Positions 1 through 5,806 of a stretch of DNA of 13,567 nucleotides are shown here, one piece after another (within the stretch, counting starts at the first letter, position 1; each line of letters opens with the position of its first letter). Under the pieces are notes generated by a model. It searched no databases. It saw only the letters and a list, made by a program, of their open reading frames with translations, and was not told the origin of the DNA. The position numbers and the translations under genes were made by a program. This stretch comes from Deltaproteobacteria bacterium (GTDB taxonomy: Bacteria; Desulfobacterota; Deferrisomatia; Deferrisomatales; Deferrisomataceae). The stretch covers positions 1 through 13,567 of the forward strand of contig JAADGT010000042.1 in the NCBI GenBank assembly GCA_013152215.1, given 5' to 3'.

Positions 1-159
1 CCGCACCGGCGCCGGGTGCCCGTCGGATCCCCGGTCGAGCACGTTCTTCGGGCAGAACGCGATGCAGATGCCGCACTTCTTGCACCAGGCCTCATACACG
101 GTGATGGGGTTTTCCTTGGGGGGGGCGGCCGGGGCCGCAGGCGCTCGTTTCGGACTCAT
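1..159 (-). CDS. korD: 4Fe-4S ferredoxin-type subunit, KorD-like (partial, 3' end outside window)
   Basis: The first 53 codons are present; the gene runs off the left edge. After a Pro/Ala-rich N-terminus (residues 4-15) comes a single cluster motif, YEAWCKKCGICIAFCP, with cysteines 26, 29, 32 and 36 spaced CxxCxxCxxxCP, followed by KNVL. In the family, this wording is typical of the small delta subunit of 2-oxoglutarate:ferredoxin oxidoreductase (KorD), which carries electrons from the thiamine-diphosphate enzyme to ferredoxin in the cytoplasm. A second cluster motif, if there is one, would lie outside the window. The ATG has a good ribosome site (GAGGAG, about 4 bases upstream) and starts 35 bases after the UbiB-like gene, so it may be co-transcribed with it or carry its own signal in that gap. 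Finding korA/korB just to the left would confirm the call; otherwise it is a generic 4Fe-4S protein. Confidence 0.75.
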   Translation of the reverse strand, partial: MSPKRAPAAPAAPPKENPITVYEAWCKKCGICIAFCPKNVLDRGSDGHPAPVR

Positions 160-194
160 GGGTCTCCTCGGTATCGGGTCACAGATTTCAGCAG

Positions 195-1490
195 TCAGGT
201 GCCGGGAAGAACACCTTGCGGGGCGGGTGGCGGCCGCGCCGTTTGGCTGGCGACCAACCCGCCCAGCCCCATCAAAACGGTGCCGCGCCAAAGGGCCTCG
301 GCAACCGTTGCGAAATCCACGCGTCGGAGGGCCAGTTCCTGCAGGTAGTCCCGGGCGCACCGCTCCAGCGAGAAGTCGGGATGCAGCATGCGGGCCGTTC
401 CCTCGATGGACAGCAGGGCCTTCACCAGCACCGCGTGGCGGTGGGGAAATCGAACCCGGTGCCGCCGGGTCGCCCGCAGCAGCCCGATTCCGATGGACGC
501 CACCGGAACCTCCTTCAGGGTCGGCTCCAGCCCCGCGTCGAGGGCGCGGCCCACCTCCTTCACGAAGGCGTGTCTGTGGGCCTCGGGGACCCGGACCCCC
601 AGCCGCTCCAGGTGCCGAAGCGCCAACGCCGGGTCCCGGCTGAGCATCCCGGCCAGGGTGCCCAGCACCGCGTGGCGCTCGCCGGGCTCGAGCCGTCCCC
701 GGATGCCGAAATCGACGTACGCGATCCGGCCGTCCGGGGTCACGAACAGGTTGGCCGGGTGCAGGTCCGCATGGAACAGCCCGAACTCCAGCACCTGCCG
801 GAAGAACGCCCGCGCGCCCGCCTCGGCCAAAGACGGGTATGATGGATGTTCTCGGGCCTCCGGGGAAGAGATCTTGTGGCCCTCGATCCACTCGGTGGTG
901 AGCACCCTACGGCCCGTATGGCCCCAGAACACCCGGGGCACCCGGATCCACGGGTCTCCCCGGAACCTCCGACCCAGCTCGGCCGCGGTCTCGCCCTCGG
1001 CTCGCAGGTCCAGCTCGTCGTGGGCGGCCCGTTCGATCTCATCCCACAGGGACCGGGCGTCCACTCGGCCCCGCAGGGGCGCCCACAGACCCAGCACGGG
1101 GGACAGCCGTCTTGCGAGGCGCAGGTTGCGGGCCATCTCCCGTTCTACCCCGGGACGCAGTACCTTGACCGCGACCGCCTGGCCCGAGGGCAGGAGCGCC
1201 CGGTGCACCTGGGCGATCGACGCGCTCGCCACGGGGCGGGTGTCCAGGGCCCGGAACCTCTGCCGGGGGTCCACGCCAAGGGCCCGTTCGAGGGCCTGGC
1301 GGACCCGGGCCCAGGGTACCGGAGCGGCCCGATCCTGCAAGGTCTCGAGTTCCCGGCGCAGCGGTTCGGGAACCAGATCGGGCCGGACCGACAGCACCTG
1401 GCCCAGCTTCACGAACCCCGGGCCGGCCCGTTCGAGGAACAGCCGAACGGCCCTGGCCCACCGCCGCCGGGGCGCCTCAGGAGGTACCAT
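195..1490 (-). CDS. ubiB: ABC1/UbiB-family atypical kinase
   Basis: A 431-residue protein of the ABC1/AarF/UbiB family of kinase-fold proteins, which support quinone biosynthesis or membrane lipid handling; most are better described as ATPases than protein kinases. Family motifs are in order: KxGQ (K28-Q31, in FVKLGQ, followed by RPDLVP), the Ala-rich loop replacing the usual glycine-rich loop (ASAS at 88-91, then IAQVH), the ATP-binding lysine K109 in VAVKV, the catalytic loop HADLHPAN (240-247) and the metal-binding YVDFG (D260). The C-terminus is short: one weak hydrophobic stretch near residues 399-415 where many relatives have two membrane helices. The ATG overlaps the end of the phasin-like gene by 14 bases and has only a weak ribosome site, so coupling is likely. 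Which quinone or lipid step it serves cannot be told from sequence. Confidence 0.9.
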   Translation of the reverse strand: MVPPEAPRRRWARAVRLFLERAGPGFVKLGQVLSVRPDLVPEPLRRELETLQDRAAPVPWARVRQALERALGVDPRQRFRALDTRPVASASIAQVHRALLPSGQAVAVKVLRPGVEREMARNLRLARRLSPVLGLWAPLRGRVDARSLWDEIERAAHDELDLRAEGETAAELGRRFRGDPWIRVPRVFWGHTGRRVLTTEWIEGHKISSPEAREHPSYPSLAEAGARAFFRQVLEFGLFHADLHPANLFVTPDGRIAYVDFGIRGRLEPGERHAVLGTLAGMLSRDPALALRHLERLGVRVPEAHRHAFVKEVGRALDAGLEPTLKEVPVASIGIGLLRATRRHRVRFPHRHAVLVKALLSIEGTARMLHPDFSLERCARDYLQELALRRVDFATVAEALWRGTVLMGLGGLVASQTARPPPAPQGVLPGT

Positions 1491-1809
1491 CGTCCCGGCG
1501 GTCGAGCCGATCCTCTACCGCCCGCAACCGCTCCCGGAGCTCCCGGATCTCGTCCCGCAGGTCCTGGGCCTCGTCCGGCCCCAGGAACCCCAGCGCCCGG
1601 ATCTGGTTCGCCGCCATGCGCTCCACCACGGTCTTGAGGCGCTCCTTCTCCTCTTCCACCGACAGGAGGAACCGCTCGTACTCGTCCCGCAGATCCTCGG
1701 GCGTCTCCCGGGCCCGGCGCAGGGCCTCCCGAATCCAGTCGTCGGCCTTCTCGTGCAACAGGAGCCAAAGGCCGAAGAAGGCCAGGCCGCCCTTGGTCCC
1801 CTCGCTCAT
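1477..1809 (-). CDS. Phasin-like / PHA-granule-associated type small helical protein
   Basis: A 110-residue protein. Residues 8-18 form a short hydrophobic stretch (LAFFGLWLLLH); the rest is charged and predicted to be helical, ending in a coiled-coil-like segment (roughly 77-105) rich in Glu, Arg and Leu heptads. This build matches the small phasin-like proteins (PhaF/PhaI-type) that are often annotated beside ABC1 kinases in Geobacter-like bacteria; I rely on family memory for that pairing. It may coat a granule or membrane surface, or act as an accessory scaffold like UbiK does for Ubi enzymes. Its ATG overlaps the histidine kinase stop as ATGA and has a clear ribosome site (GAGGGG, 5 bases upstream). 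The C-terminus overlaps the UbiB-like gene by 14 bases. No PHA synthase is visible in the window, so a storage-granule role is not established. Confidence 0.6.
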   Translation of the reverse strand: MSEGTKGGLAFFGLWLLLHEKADDWIREALRRARETPEDLRDEYERFLLSVEEEKERLKTVVERMAANQIRALGFLGPDEAQDLRDEIRELRERLRAVEDRLDRRDDGTS

Positions 1810-3194
1810 GCCTGCCCCTCGCTCGCCTCGCCGCCTGGGATCTCGATCCAGAACCGGGTCCCCCGGCCGGCGGGGCCGTCCTCGACCCAGGCGCGGCCCC
1901 CGTGCGCCCGGGCCACGGCGGCCACCACGAACAACCCCAGGCCGGAGCCGCCCTCGTCCCAGCTGCGGAACGGCCGGAACACGTCGTGGCGCCGATCGGC
2001 CGGGATGCCGGGCCCCTGGTCCTCCACCGCGAACCGGATCCCCCCCCGTTCCCCGGCGGAGGCCCGCAACGTGACCGCGGTGCCCTGGGGGGAGTGCTTG
2101 AGGGCGTTGTCCACGAGGTTCGCCAGGGCCCGTTCCAGCATCAGCGGATCGGCCCGAAAACGGTCCGGGCAGCCCGGTTCCACCACGATGCGGGTGTCCA
2201 CCCCGCGCATCTCCGCGTGGGGAGAGAATGCCGCAAGCACCTTCTCCAGCAGACTTCCGCTCCCGAGGGGCCGGGGTTGGGGCTCGAGCATCCCCGCCTT
2301 CGCCCGACCGTCCAGCACCAACGTCTCGGCCAGATGGGTGACCCGCTCCAGGGCGAACCGGGCCAGCGACACGAGCTCCTGGGGGTTCGTTGCCGTCTGG
2401 GGGTCGGCCAGGAGCTCCAGAAACCCCCGCACCGACCCGAGCTGCCCCCGGATGTCGTGGCTGAGGGCCGAGAGATAGAGCCGGCGTTCGCCGGCGCTGC
2501 GCTCCAGCAGGTACAGCAGATCGTTGACGGTCTCGGCCAGGGCGCCGATCTCGTCGGCCGTGGCCTCCCGGTACACCGGGCAGTCGGGGCACGACTCGAA
2601 TCGGCACGGCCGGTCGGCTTCGGCTCCCCCCCTCACGCGCCAGCATCGTTCTTCCACGTTCCCGCGGGCCGGGCAGTCCGGTTCGGGGCACTCCACCCGT
2701 TCCCAGCACAGCGGGGCGGCCGGGTTGGGGAACCGTTGAGAGTAGTCCGCGTCCTCCACCACCTGTCGAAGCACGGTGCGGGCGGTGGCCACGGCCTCGA
2801 CCAGCCGGTCCCGGTGGGCCTGGAGCCGGGACTGGGCCTCGGCCAGCTCGGTGCGCAGCCGCTCCCGCTCGTCCACCACCACCTGCTGCAGATGGCTCGT
2901 TTGCCGATGGAACCCGGTGGCCACGGCGAGCCCGGCGAACAGCACGGTGTTGAAGGCGCCGGTCACCTCGAACAGCTTTCCGGTCCCGGCCCAATGACCG
3001 GCAATCGCCGGCAGCACCAGGTGGGACACGGCCCGGGCGGCCGCGAACGCCAGGATCAACCCCCCCAACCACCGGAAGTACACGCCGTTGACCGACCGGG
3101 GAAGGGCCAGGGCTTCCTTTTGGATCAGCACGGCCAGCAGCAGGGCTGCGATCGCCCCTCCCCGGTCCACCGTGATGGCGAGCAGTTCCGTCAC
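1806..3194 (-). CDS. Membrane sensor histidine kinase with Cys-rich two-CW insert
   Basis: A 462-residue kinase. The N-terminus has about three hydrophobic segments (near 12-25, 43-65 and 80-95), then a coiled coil (about 100-148). Residues 163-208 hold seven cysteines (163, 169, 174, 184, 197, 202, 205), with two CW pairs (163-164 and 184-185) and an ending CxxCPVY. This resembles the 'two-CW' motif known from deltaproteobacterial chemoreceptors and kinases, a plausible metal or redox site. The catalytic part follows: H-box SHDIRGQL with phospho-acceptor H246, N-box NLVDNALKH (N363), G1 EDQGPGIP, F-box FRPF and G2 GSGLGLFV. I chose the GTG start at 3194 because it overlaps the preceding stop as GTGA, follows a GGGGGGA ribosome site, and begins at the first membrane segment; the longer open frame upstream only shadows the neighbouring gene. 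No response regulator is adjacent, so its partner is unknown. Confidence 0.9.
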   Translation of the reverse strand: MTELLAITVDRGGAIAALLLAVLIQKEALALPRSVNGVYFRWLGGLILAFAAARAVSHLVLPAIAGHWAGTGKLFEVTGAFNTVLFAGLAVATGFHRQTSHLQQVVVDERERLRTELAEAQSRLQAHRDRLVEAVATARTVLRQVVEDADYSQRFPNPAAPLCWERVECPEPDCPARGNVEERCWRVRGGAEADRPCRFESCPDCPVYREATADEIGALAETVNDLLYLLERSAGERRLYLSALSHDIRGQLGSVRGFLELLADPQTATNPQELVSLARFALERVTHLAETLVLDGRAKAGMLEPQPRPLGSGSLLEKVLAAFSPHAEMRGVDTRIVVEPGCPDRFRADPLMLERALANLVDNALKHSPQGTAVTLRASAGERGGIRFAVEDQGPGIPADRRHDVFRPFRSWDEGGSGLGLFVVAAVARAHGGRAWVEDGPAGRGTRFWIEIPGGEASEGQA

Positions 3195-3532
3195 CGTGCT
3201 TCCCCCCGGGCCATGCGCCGAAGCCCCACCCACACGAGCCACAGGGCCGGGACGAGAACCAGATGGTCCCGCGCCAGGAGCCACGAGCCCGGTCGCAGAT
3301 GGCTGGTCAGGGCCCACAGGCTCCAGAGGGCGAACAGGGCGGCTCCCCAGCCCAGGGGCCGCCCCCGGGCCTCCCGATCCCGGAGCACCCGCCATCCCAG
3401 GAACCCGAACGCCCCGGCCAGGGCCACATGGGCGATCACGTGGGCCACCAACCCCTCGCCCGTGTGGCGCTGGACGGCCCAGGCCGCGCGGGGGGCGCAC
3501 AGAAGAGGCCCGAGGAACAGGAGTCGTCGCAT
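3191..3532 (-). CDS. Small hydrophobic membrane protein of unknown function
   Basis: A 113-residue protein that I do not recognise. The start at 3532 is supported by a ribosome site (GGAG, 8 bases upstream) and by a signal-like N-terminus (MRRLLFLGPLL then APRAAWA), which could be a cleaved signal peptide or a first membrane helix. Further hydrophobic segments lie near residues 29-50, 61-78 and 87-103, giving three or four membrane passes, with several histidines (17, 25, 29, 80, 90) near their ends. It is the first gene of the leftward run and overlaps the histidine kinase start by 4 bases (GTGA), which suggests that the two work together, for example as a membrane partner or sensory subunit of the kinase; that role is inference from position only. 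Confidence 0.65.
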   Translation of the reverse strand: MRRLLFLGPLLCAPRAAWAVQRHTGEGLVAHVIAHVALAGAFGFLGWRVLRDREARGRPLGWGAALFALWSLWALTSHLRPGSWLLARDHLVLVPALWLVWVGLRRMARGEAR

Positions 3533-3621
3533 GGCGTTCTCCAAGATGCCGGGACTGGGGGGATAGGTACCACATCTGGCCGTCGCCGGGCCAGGGCTAC
3601 CCGCAGAACCTCGGGACGATC

Positions 3622-3648
3622 TCAAGTTTTGCGGGGCCGGGCCGAAGA
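3622..3648 (+). promoter_or_regulatory. Putative sigma-28 (FliA) promoter of motAB
   Basis: The sequence reads TCAAGTTT (3622-3629), an 11-base spacer, then GCCGAAGA (3641-3648). The FliA consensus is TAAAGTTT-N11-GCCGATAA, so the match is 7 of 8 and 6 of 8 with the exact spacer. It lies 42 bases before the motA ATG, leaving a leader of about 35 bases. Late flagellar genes including stators commonly use sigma-28, which fits the gene downstream. The match was found by eye and no background frequency was computed. Confidence 0.7.
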
Positions 3649-3690
3649 GGGAGAAGGTCTGAACCTCCGACGTGCGGGGAGAAAGCTTTC

Positions 3691-4491
3691 ATGGACCTGG
3701 CAACGATCATCGGGCTTGCGGCAGGGGTCGTCCTGATCCTCTCGTCCATCGTGATCGGCGGGGCGCCGTTGGCGTTCGTGGACATCCCGTCGGTGTTGAT
3801 CGTGGTGGGCGGCGTGACCGCGGTGACCTTCATCATGTTCCCCATGCGCACCGTGATGGGTGCCGTGAAAGTGGCCGTGAAGGCGTTCAAGGAGGATACC
3901 TGGAACCTGGACGAGATCATCGACCAGATGGTGAGTCTGTCGCGGTTGGCCCGCACCAACGGCATCCTGGCGCTGGAGGACGCCGAGAAGGAGATCACGA
4001 ACCCGTTCCTGAAGAAGGGAATCCAACTGGCCGTGGACGGCAACGAGGAGGAGCTCATTCGGTTCATCATGGCCACGGACGTGAGCTTCACCCAGCAGCG
4101 CCATGCCATCGGGCAAAAGGTGTTCAAGCAGATGGGGGCGATGGGCCCGGCCTTCGGCATGATCGGGACCCTGATCGGGCTCGTGCAGATGCTCCGGAGC
4201 CTGGACGATCCGTCCTCGATCGGACCGTCCATGGCCGTGGCCCTCCTGACCACCCTGTACGGGGCCCTGATCGCCAACCTGGTCTGCCTGCCGATCGCCA
4301 ACAAGCTGGAGTACCGGAGCAGGGAGGAGGCGTTGGCCAAGCAGGTGATCACCGAGGGCATCATCTCGATCATGCAGGGCGCGAACCCCAAGGTGCTCAA
4401 GGACAAGCTGGAGGCGTTCGTGGCGCCCGGCATGCGCAAGGAGAAGCGCGACAGCGGCTCGGGCGGGGAAGCCGCGGGGGAGGCGGCCTAG
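3691..4491 (+). CDS. motA: Flagellar stator protein MotA (PomA-like)
   Basis: A 266-residue inner-membrane protein that forms the ion-driven stator ring with MotB and pushes on the rotor protein FliG. Four membrane segments are visible: about 3-23, 31-50, 149-169 and 179-203. The large cytoplasmic loop contains the conserved R88 and E96 (LARTNGILALED) used for rotor contact. The two channel prolines are P153 (GPAFGMIGT) and P201 (LVCLPIANKL). Wording in both regions and D31 follow PomA of Vibrio closely; T160 and T188 match the PomA threonines linked to sodium use, although some proton types also have them. A GGGGAGA ribosome site sits 8 bases upstream of the ATG. The stop TAG touches the motB ATG directly, so the two are one transcript under the sigma-28 promoter. 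Confidence 0.97.
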   Translation: MDLATIIGLAAGVVLILSSIVIGGAPLAFVDIPSVLIVVGGVTAVTFIMFPMRTVMGAVKVAVKAFKEDTWNLDEIIDQMVSLSRLARTNGILALEDAEKEITNPFLKKGIQLAVDGNEEELIRFIMATDVSFTQQRHAIGQKVFKQMGAMGPAFGMIGTLIGLVQMLRSLDDPSSIGPSMAVALLTTLYGALIANLVCLPIANKLEYRSREEALAKQVITEGIISIMQGANPKVLKDKLEAFVAPGMRKEKRDSGSGGEAAGEAA

Positions 4492-5268
4492 ATGGGCATG
4501 GACGATCTCTTGAACCGGGGTGGCCAGGAGGAGGCGGAGGAGGGTGCCCCGGCTTGGATGGCGACCTTTGCCGACCTGTCCACCCTGCTGCTGACCTTCT
4601 TCGTTCTGCTCCTGTCCTTCGCGAACATGGACGCCCAGAAGTTCCGGGAGATGCTCGGCAGCGTCAAGGACGCCTTCGGGGTGCAGAAGGAGACCTGGGG
4701 CGACTACATGGCCCGGTCCCAGACCCCGATCGAGCAGATGCTCGAGCAGGCCATGAAGGACCAGGCCGAGGGGGAGGGCCAAGATCAGGAGCAGGGTGCG
4801 TCGATGCAGCAGTTCATGAGCATCGTCCAGGCCCTGTTCCAGGACCTCGGGGGGGCGGCCGAGGTGTACATGGACGAGGAAGGGGTCACGGTGCGGGTCG
4901 AGGGCAAGCTCCTGTTCCCGTCCGGCTCGGCCGACCTCCGGCCCGAAGCGGCCGCCGTGATGGACCGGATCGCGGCCCTCATGAGCAAGTACACCTTCGA
5001 CCTCTACATCCTGGGCCACACCGACTCCGTGCCGATCCACACGGAGCGATTTCCCTCGAACTGGGAGCTGAGCGCGGCCCGGGCCACGGCCGCGTTGCGG
5101 TACCTGGTGGAAAAGGGGGCGGACCCGACCCGGCTGGTGGCGGTGGGGTTCGCCGACAGCCGACCGGTGGCGTCCAACGACACCCCCGAGGGGAGGGCCA
5201 AGAACCGGCGGGTGGAGTTCCTCTTCAAGAACCCCGAGAGCCTGCCGTCGGGCGGGGCCGGCCCGTGA
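4492..5268 (+). CDS. motB: Flagellar stator protein MotB (PomB-like, OmpA-domain)
   Basis: A 258-residue partner of MotA. It has a short cytoplasmic N-terminus, one membrane helix (about 27-46, PAWMATFADLSTLL onward) carrying the ion-binding aspartate D28, a plug/linker region with acidic and Gln-rich residues (about 70-110), and a C-terminal OmpA-like peptidoglycan-binding domain (about 140-246) with LFPSGSADL, GHTDS, NWELSAARA and the ending NRRVEF. The piece after the helix (KFREMLGSVKDAFGVQ) resembles PomB. PomB has a cysteine seven residues after the aspartate; here it is T35, so the coupling ion (sodium or proton) stays open. The ATG at 4492 is preferred over that at 4498 because GGGGGAGG (4476-4483) is at the right distance. 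The gene ends facing cheR. Confidence 0.97.
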   Translation: MGMDDLLNRGGQEEAEEGAPAWMATFADLSTLLLTFFVLLLSFANMDAQKFREMLGSVKDAFGVQKETWGDYMARSQTPIEQMLEQAMKDQAEGEGQDQEQGASMQQFMSIVQALFQDLGGAAEVYMDEEGVTVRVEGKLLFPSGSADLRPEAAAVMDRIAALMSKYTFDLYILGHTDSVPIHTERFPSNWELSAARATAALRYLVEKGADPTRLVAVGFADSRPVASNDTPEGRAKNRRVEFLFKNPESLPSGGAGP

Positions 5269-5306
5269 GGGGGAGCTCATACCAAGTTGCGTTCAAAACC
5301 ATTGGA

Positions 5307-5360
5307 CCCCTGAGCAGAGCAAGGGACCTGCCGGAGAGCCGGGCGCGGCCGTATCAGGGG
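5307..5360. repeat. Spaced inverted repeat after motB
   Basis: CCCCTGA (5307-5313) pairs with TCAGGGG (5354-5360), a perfect 7-base stem. Between them a small CCGG-AGAG-CCGG hairpin lies at about 5331-5342. This could fold as a branched RNA hairpin at the 3' end of the motAB transcript, 40 bases after the stop. There is no T-run, so it is not a classic intrinsic terminator. It may protect the mRNA end or belong to a dispersed repeat. Confidence 0.4.
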
Positions 5361-5403
5361 CCAAATCTGTCTCCTGAAACCCTTGCCCCGCCCTTCCATG
5401 TAA

Positions 5404-5484
5404 CTTCGGTCGTTGGTCGTCGGTCTGGGGCCTTCGGCCCGCTGGGCGGCTGGGCTGCTAGGCCGCTAGGCGGCCGGGGCCGCC
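5404..5484. repeat. Low-complexity degenerate short tandem repeats with nested hairpins
   Basis: The stretch starts with TTCGGTCG-TTGGTCG-TCGGTCT, three near-identical units of 7 to 8 bases. A GGGCC-TTC-GGCCC hairpin follows (5428-5440), then GGCTGCTA-GGCCGCTA-GGCGGCC, again near-tandem 8-base units. Two alternative hairpins share the last units: GGCCGC-TAG-GCGGCC (5461-5475) and GGCGGCC/GGCCGCC (5469-5484). Replication slippage explains the pattern best. The hairpins lie where motB and cheR transcripts converge and could slow polymerase. Confidence 0.5.
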
Positions 5485-5806
5485 CCCCCCGAACCGCCGC
5501 CAAACCCTCGCTGGGGCATGGGGTCTGCTGGAGAGCCGCGTGCGGCTCCTTAGCTCGCCGCGCAGCGCCTCCAACGCTCGTACCGTGAGTTCGTTCGCGC
5601 CCCACCGAGCGGTCATGAAACCACCGCCGGTGCCCCGTGCCTGCGCGGCGAATCTCAATGTCCGGCTTCGCACGCGGCCGGAAGCAGGCCCCATGCCCCG
5701 CCGCCGGCACCGGGCCCGGACCGACGAAAGTTGCCCTTCCCGTTGTAGAGCCCCGCAGGGGCCTGAGGGGACTTCCGAGGGCTCTCGGTTTGAGGGCAAC
5801 TCGGTG

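Larger units (their letters stand above)
5269..5806. other. 538-base intergenic gap between convergent motB and cheR, no supported gene
   Basis: I see no credible coding sequence on either strand: the open frames present lack ribosome sites, family motifs and the third-position G/C bias of the neighbours. The first 130 bases are less GC-rich (ACCAAGTTGCGTTCAAAACC near 5281-5300) and contain an inverted repeat. The middle holds a slippage-type array and hairpins. A further hairpin at 5533-5548 (GAGCCGC/GCGGCTC) follows the word CTGGAGAGCCG. The last 250 bases hold no structure I can name. Transcription from both sides must end here, but no hairpin with a T-run was seen, so termination may be Rho-dependent. 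The gap may be a remnant of a mobile or repeated element. Confidence 0.6.

Noticed and set aside
388..2478. Long plus-strand open frame of nearly 700 codons across the UbiB-like, phasin-like and kinase genes
   Set aside because: It is antisense to three genes with clear family motifs, has Arg/Ser/Pro-rich low-complexity translation and no recognisable domain; long antisense frames are expected at this GC content.
3195..3575. Upstream extension of the histidine kinase frame
   Set aside because: This part only shadows the small membrane-protein gene in another frame, reads as Pro/Gly/Arg low complexity, and lacks a ribosome site; the GTG at 3194 has one.
5458..5799. Minus-strand open frame of 113 codons downstream of cheR
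   Set aside because: Arg/Gly/Pro-rich, no ribosome site, weaker third-position G/C bias than true neighbours, and it runs through the slippage array. A decayed gene cannot be fully excluded.
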